Positions 4,315 through 5,588 of a stretch of 5,588 bases of DNA are shown here, one piece after another. This stretch comes from JARRON01 sp037383845. Its GTDB lineage: Bacteria > Pseudomonadota > Gammaproteobacteria > Steroidobacterales > XN24. Location: NCBI GenBank assembly GCA_037383845.1, contig JARRON010000075.1, positions 1-5,588 on the forward strand, read 5' to 3'. The position numbers and the translations under genes are program-made. Below the pieces are notes generated by a model. It did not search any database, was not told where the DNA came from, and saw only the letters and a program-made list of their open reading frames with translations. Within the stretch, counting starts at the first letter, position 1, and each line of letters opens with the position of its first letter.

Positions 4315-5588
4315 ATGACAGGATCCAGAAAACGCTTGATGGGCATCTTTGGCGCCGCGGCGCTGAGCTGCCTTGCTTTAGTTCTCGTCGGTTGCGACGG
4401 CGACGATGGCCGGGACGGGCTGCCCGGGGCTGAAGGCCCTGCCGGGCCTGTGGGACCTCCGGGACCTCCGGGAGGCGGCGGACTTGAGGGAGGCGGCGCC
4501 GTAAGCATTGGCAGCGGCGCTGATCTGTCCGAAGAAACCATCGCCGCTATCGGTGGCCTCATCGCCTCCATCGACAGCGTGTCGATCTCCAGCCCGCCGG
4601 TGGTGGAGTTCACGGTCACGACCATCCACGGTGGTCCGGCGGAGGACATCGACCCGGGCAACATCTGGTTCACGCTGGCCAAGCTGGTCCCGGCTGCAGA
4701 CGGCAAGCCGTCCTACTGGCAGAGCTACATCAACCGGATCGAGACGCCGAGTGGTGATTCCACGCCGAACGTCCTCGATTCGGCCTTGCAGGCCACCACG
4801 GAAACCGGGTCCACCGGCACCATGGAAGAGCTGGGCGACGGCAGGTACCGATACACCTTCGCGACGGATCCGGCGAACGTCACCGCGCCGGTGGCCATCG
4901 AATACGACCCCACCGCGCCGACCCGTGTAGGCCTGGAAATCCGCCTCGATGGTGAAGCCGAGCCACTGGCGCCCGACAACCCTGTGGCTGACATCATCCC
5001 GGAGACGGGAGAGGAGGTCGCCCCGGCCAAGGCCATTGCGGCCACCGAGAACTGCGCCGACTGCCATGTGCGCTTTGCGCAGCACGGGGGTCCCCGCAGG
5101 ACGGTGGAATACTGCGTGACCTGCCACAATCCGGGCACCATCGACCAGGACACCGGCGAGTCGCTGGATATGGCCTACATGGCCCACTCCATTCACCTGG
5201 GCGAAAGCCGCGCGGACTACTCCACCGAGCCGCCCACCACGATCCCATACGTGGTCTACGGCTTCATGGATTTCGTCCATGATTACTCCGAGGTGACCTA
5301 TCCGCAGTCTCCGCTGTTCTGTGAGAACTGCCACGAGGCTTCGGAAGCGACGCCGGACGGCGACGCCTGGGCGTCAAGTTCGTCGGCTTCGGCATGCGGA
5401 GGCTGCCACATCGCCGGTCTTGTCGCGTCGGATCCTGATCCGGTAACCGGGCAGCCGACCTACGTCTACAACCATCAGGCGGTGGACTTCCCGGCCCCGG
5501 ATGGTCTCTGCGTGAACTGCCACGTGGAAGGTGGTGCCGCCGGCGCCACGGCTGCCAACCACTTCAAGGGCGCGAAGCTCGAGAAGGC
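4315..5588 (+). CDS. OmcA/MtrC-family multiheme c-type cytochrome lipoprotein (5' part)
   Basis: The first 424 codons are visible and the reading frame stays open at the window edge. The family are surface or outer-membrane decahaem cytochromes that pass respiratory electrons to minerals, other extracellular acceptors or partner proteins. A lipoprotein signal has basic RKR at 5-7, a hydrophobic core, and lipobox LVGC with Cys27. Residues 29-53 are eight Gly-X-Y triplets (GLPGAEGPAGPVGPPGPPG is part), then a Gly-rich linker. About 65-245 fits the family's N-terminal beta domain (GRYRYTF and YDPTAPTRVGLEI are characteristic). Haem sites CXXCH begin at Cys247, 267, 336, 361 and 399, fitting the first pentahaem domain. 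The family signatures HGGPRRTVEYCVTCHNPG and AYMAHSIHLGE are present. His257, 291, 294, 322, 387 and 416 are candidate distal ligands. ATG 4315 is preferred over ATG 4339, which would lose the basic n-region. No porin or periplasmic partner is visible. Confidence 0.93.
   Translation, partial: MTGSRKRLMGIFGAAALSCLALVLVGCDGDDGRDGLPGAEGPAGPVGPPGPPGGGGLEGGGAVSIGSGADLSEETIAAIGGLIASIDSVSISSPPVVEFTVTTIHGGPAEDIDPGNIWFTLAKLVPAADGKPSYWQSYINRIETPSGDSTPNVLDSALQATTETGSTGTMEELGDGRYRYTFATDPANVTAPVAIEYDPTAPTRVGLEIRLDGEAEPLAPDNPVADIIPETGEEVAPAKAIAATENCADCHVRFAQHGGPRRTVEYCVTCHNPGTIDQDTGESLDMAYMAHSIHLGESRADYSTEPPTTIPYVVYGFMDFVHDYSEVTYPQSPLFCENCHEASEATPDGDAWASSSSASACGGCHIAGLVASDPDPVTGQPTYVYNHQAVDFPAPDGLCVNCHVEGGAAGATAANHFKGAKLEK

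Noticed and set aside
4167..4433. 88-codon plus-strand frame bridging the spacer and the cytochrome start
   Set aside because: It overlaps the cytochrome signal sequence in another frame, has no ribosome binding site, and encodes an Arg-rich sequence without features.
4378..5334. Open 318-codon frame on the minus strand opposite the cytochrome
   Set aside because: The sense frame has lipobox, five CXXCH motifs and family signatures. The antisense product is low-complexity Arg/Gly/Val-rich, a composition artefact.

Overview
The window is GC-rich and reads as the chromosome of a gammaproteobacterium. The best clues are the order rpsA–ihfB, followed by the lipopolysaccharide-control pair lapA–lapB, and an S1 and an IHF-beta sequence very close to the enterobacterial proteins. 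The high GC content together with an OmcA/MtrC-type multiheme cytochrome suggests an environmental, possibly sulfur-, metal- or salt-associated lineage (for example Chromatiales/Ectothiorhodospiraceae-like). That placement is inference.

Layout, all genes on the + strand: the 3' end of rpsA (ribosomal protein S1, last two S1 domains) at 1-644; ihfB (IHF beta subunit) at 738-1040; lapA (two-helix membrane protein) at 1116-1403, overlapping lapB (membrane-anchored TPR/rubredoxin-like regulator of LPS synthesis) at 1390-2595; a small exported ComEA-like helix-hairpin-helix protein at 2683-2973; galU (UTP–glucose-1-phosphate uridylyltransferase, GTG start) at 3104-3976; a 338-base gap dense in inverted repeats at 3977-4314; and the first 424 codons of an OmcA/MtrC-family multiheme c-type cytochrome lipoprotein from 4315 to the window edge, with five CXXCH haem sites visible.

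The first six genes are a conserved housekeeping run: translation (S1), nucleoid architecture (IHF), envelope/LPS homeostasis (LapA/LapB) and supply of UDP-glucose for surface polysaccharides (GalU), with a small secreted DNA-binding-type protein between. Gaps between genes repeatedly carry strong GC-rich stem-loops with no U-tract. After galU the content changes: a long, highly folded spacer precedes a predicted extracellular electron-transfer cytochrome. The lipoprotein has two unusual N-terminal traits: Asp directly after the lipidated Cys, and a short collagen-like Gly-X-Y tract.

I saw no tRNA, rRNA, CRISPR array, insertion sequence or transposase. No wholly new system is evident. The parts most worth a second look are the folded spacer at 3977-4314 and the N terminus of the cytochrome.
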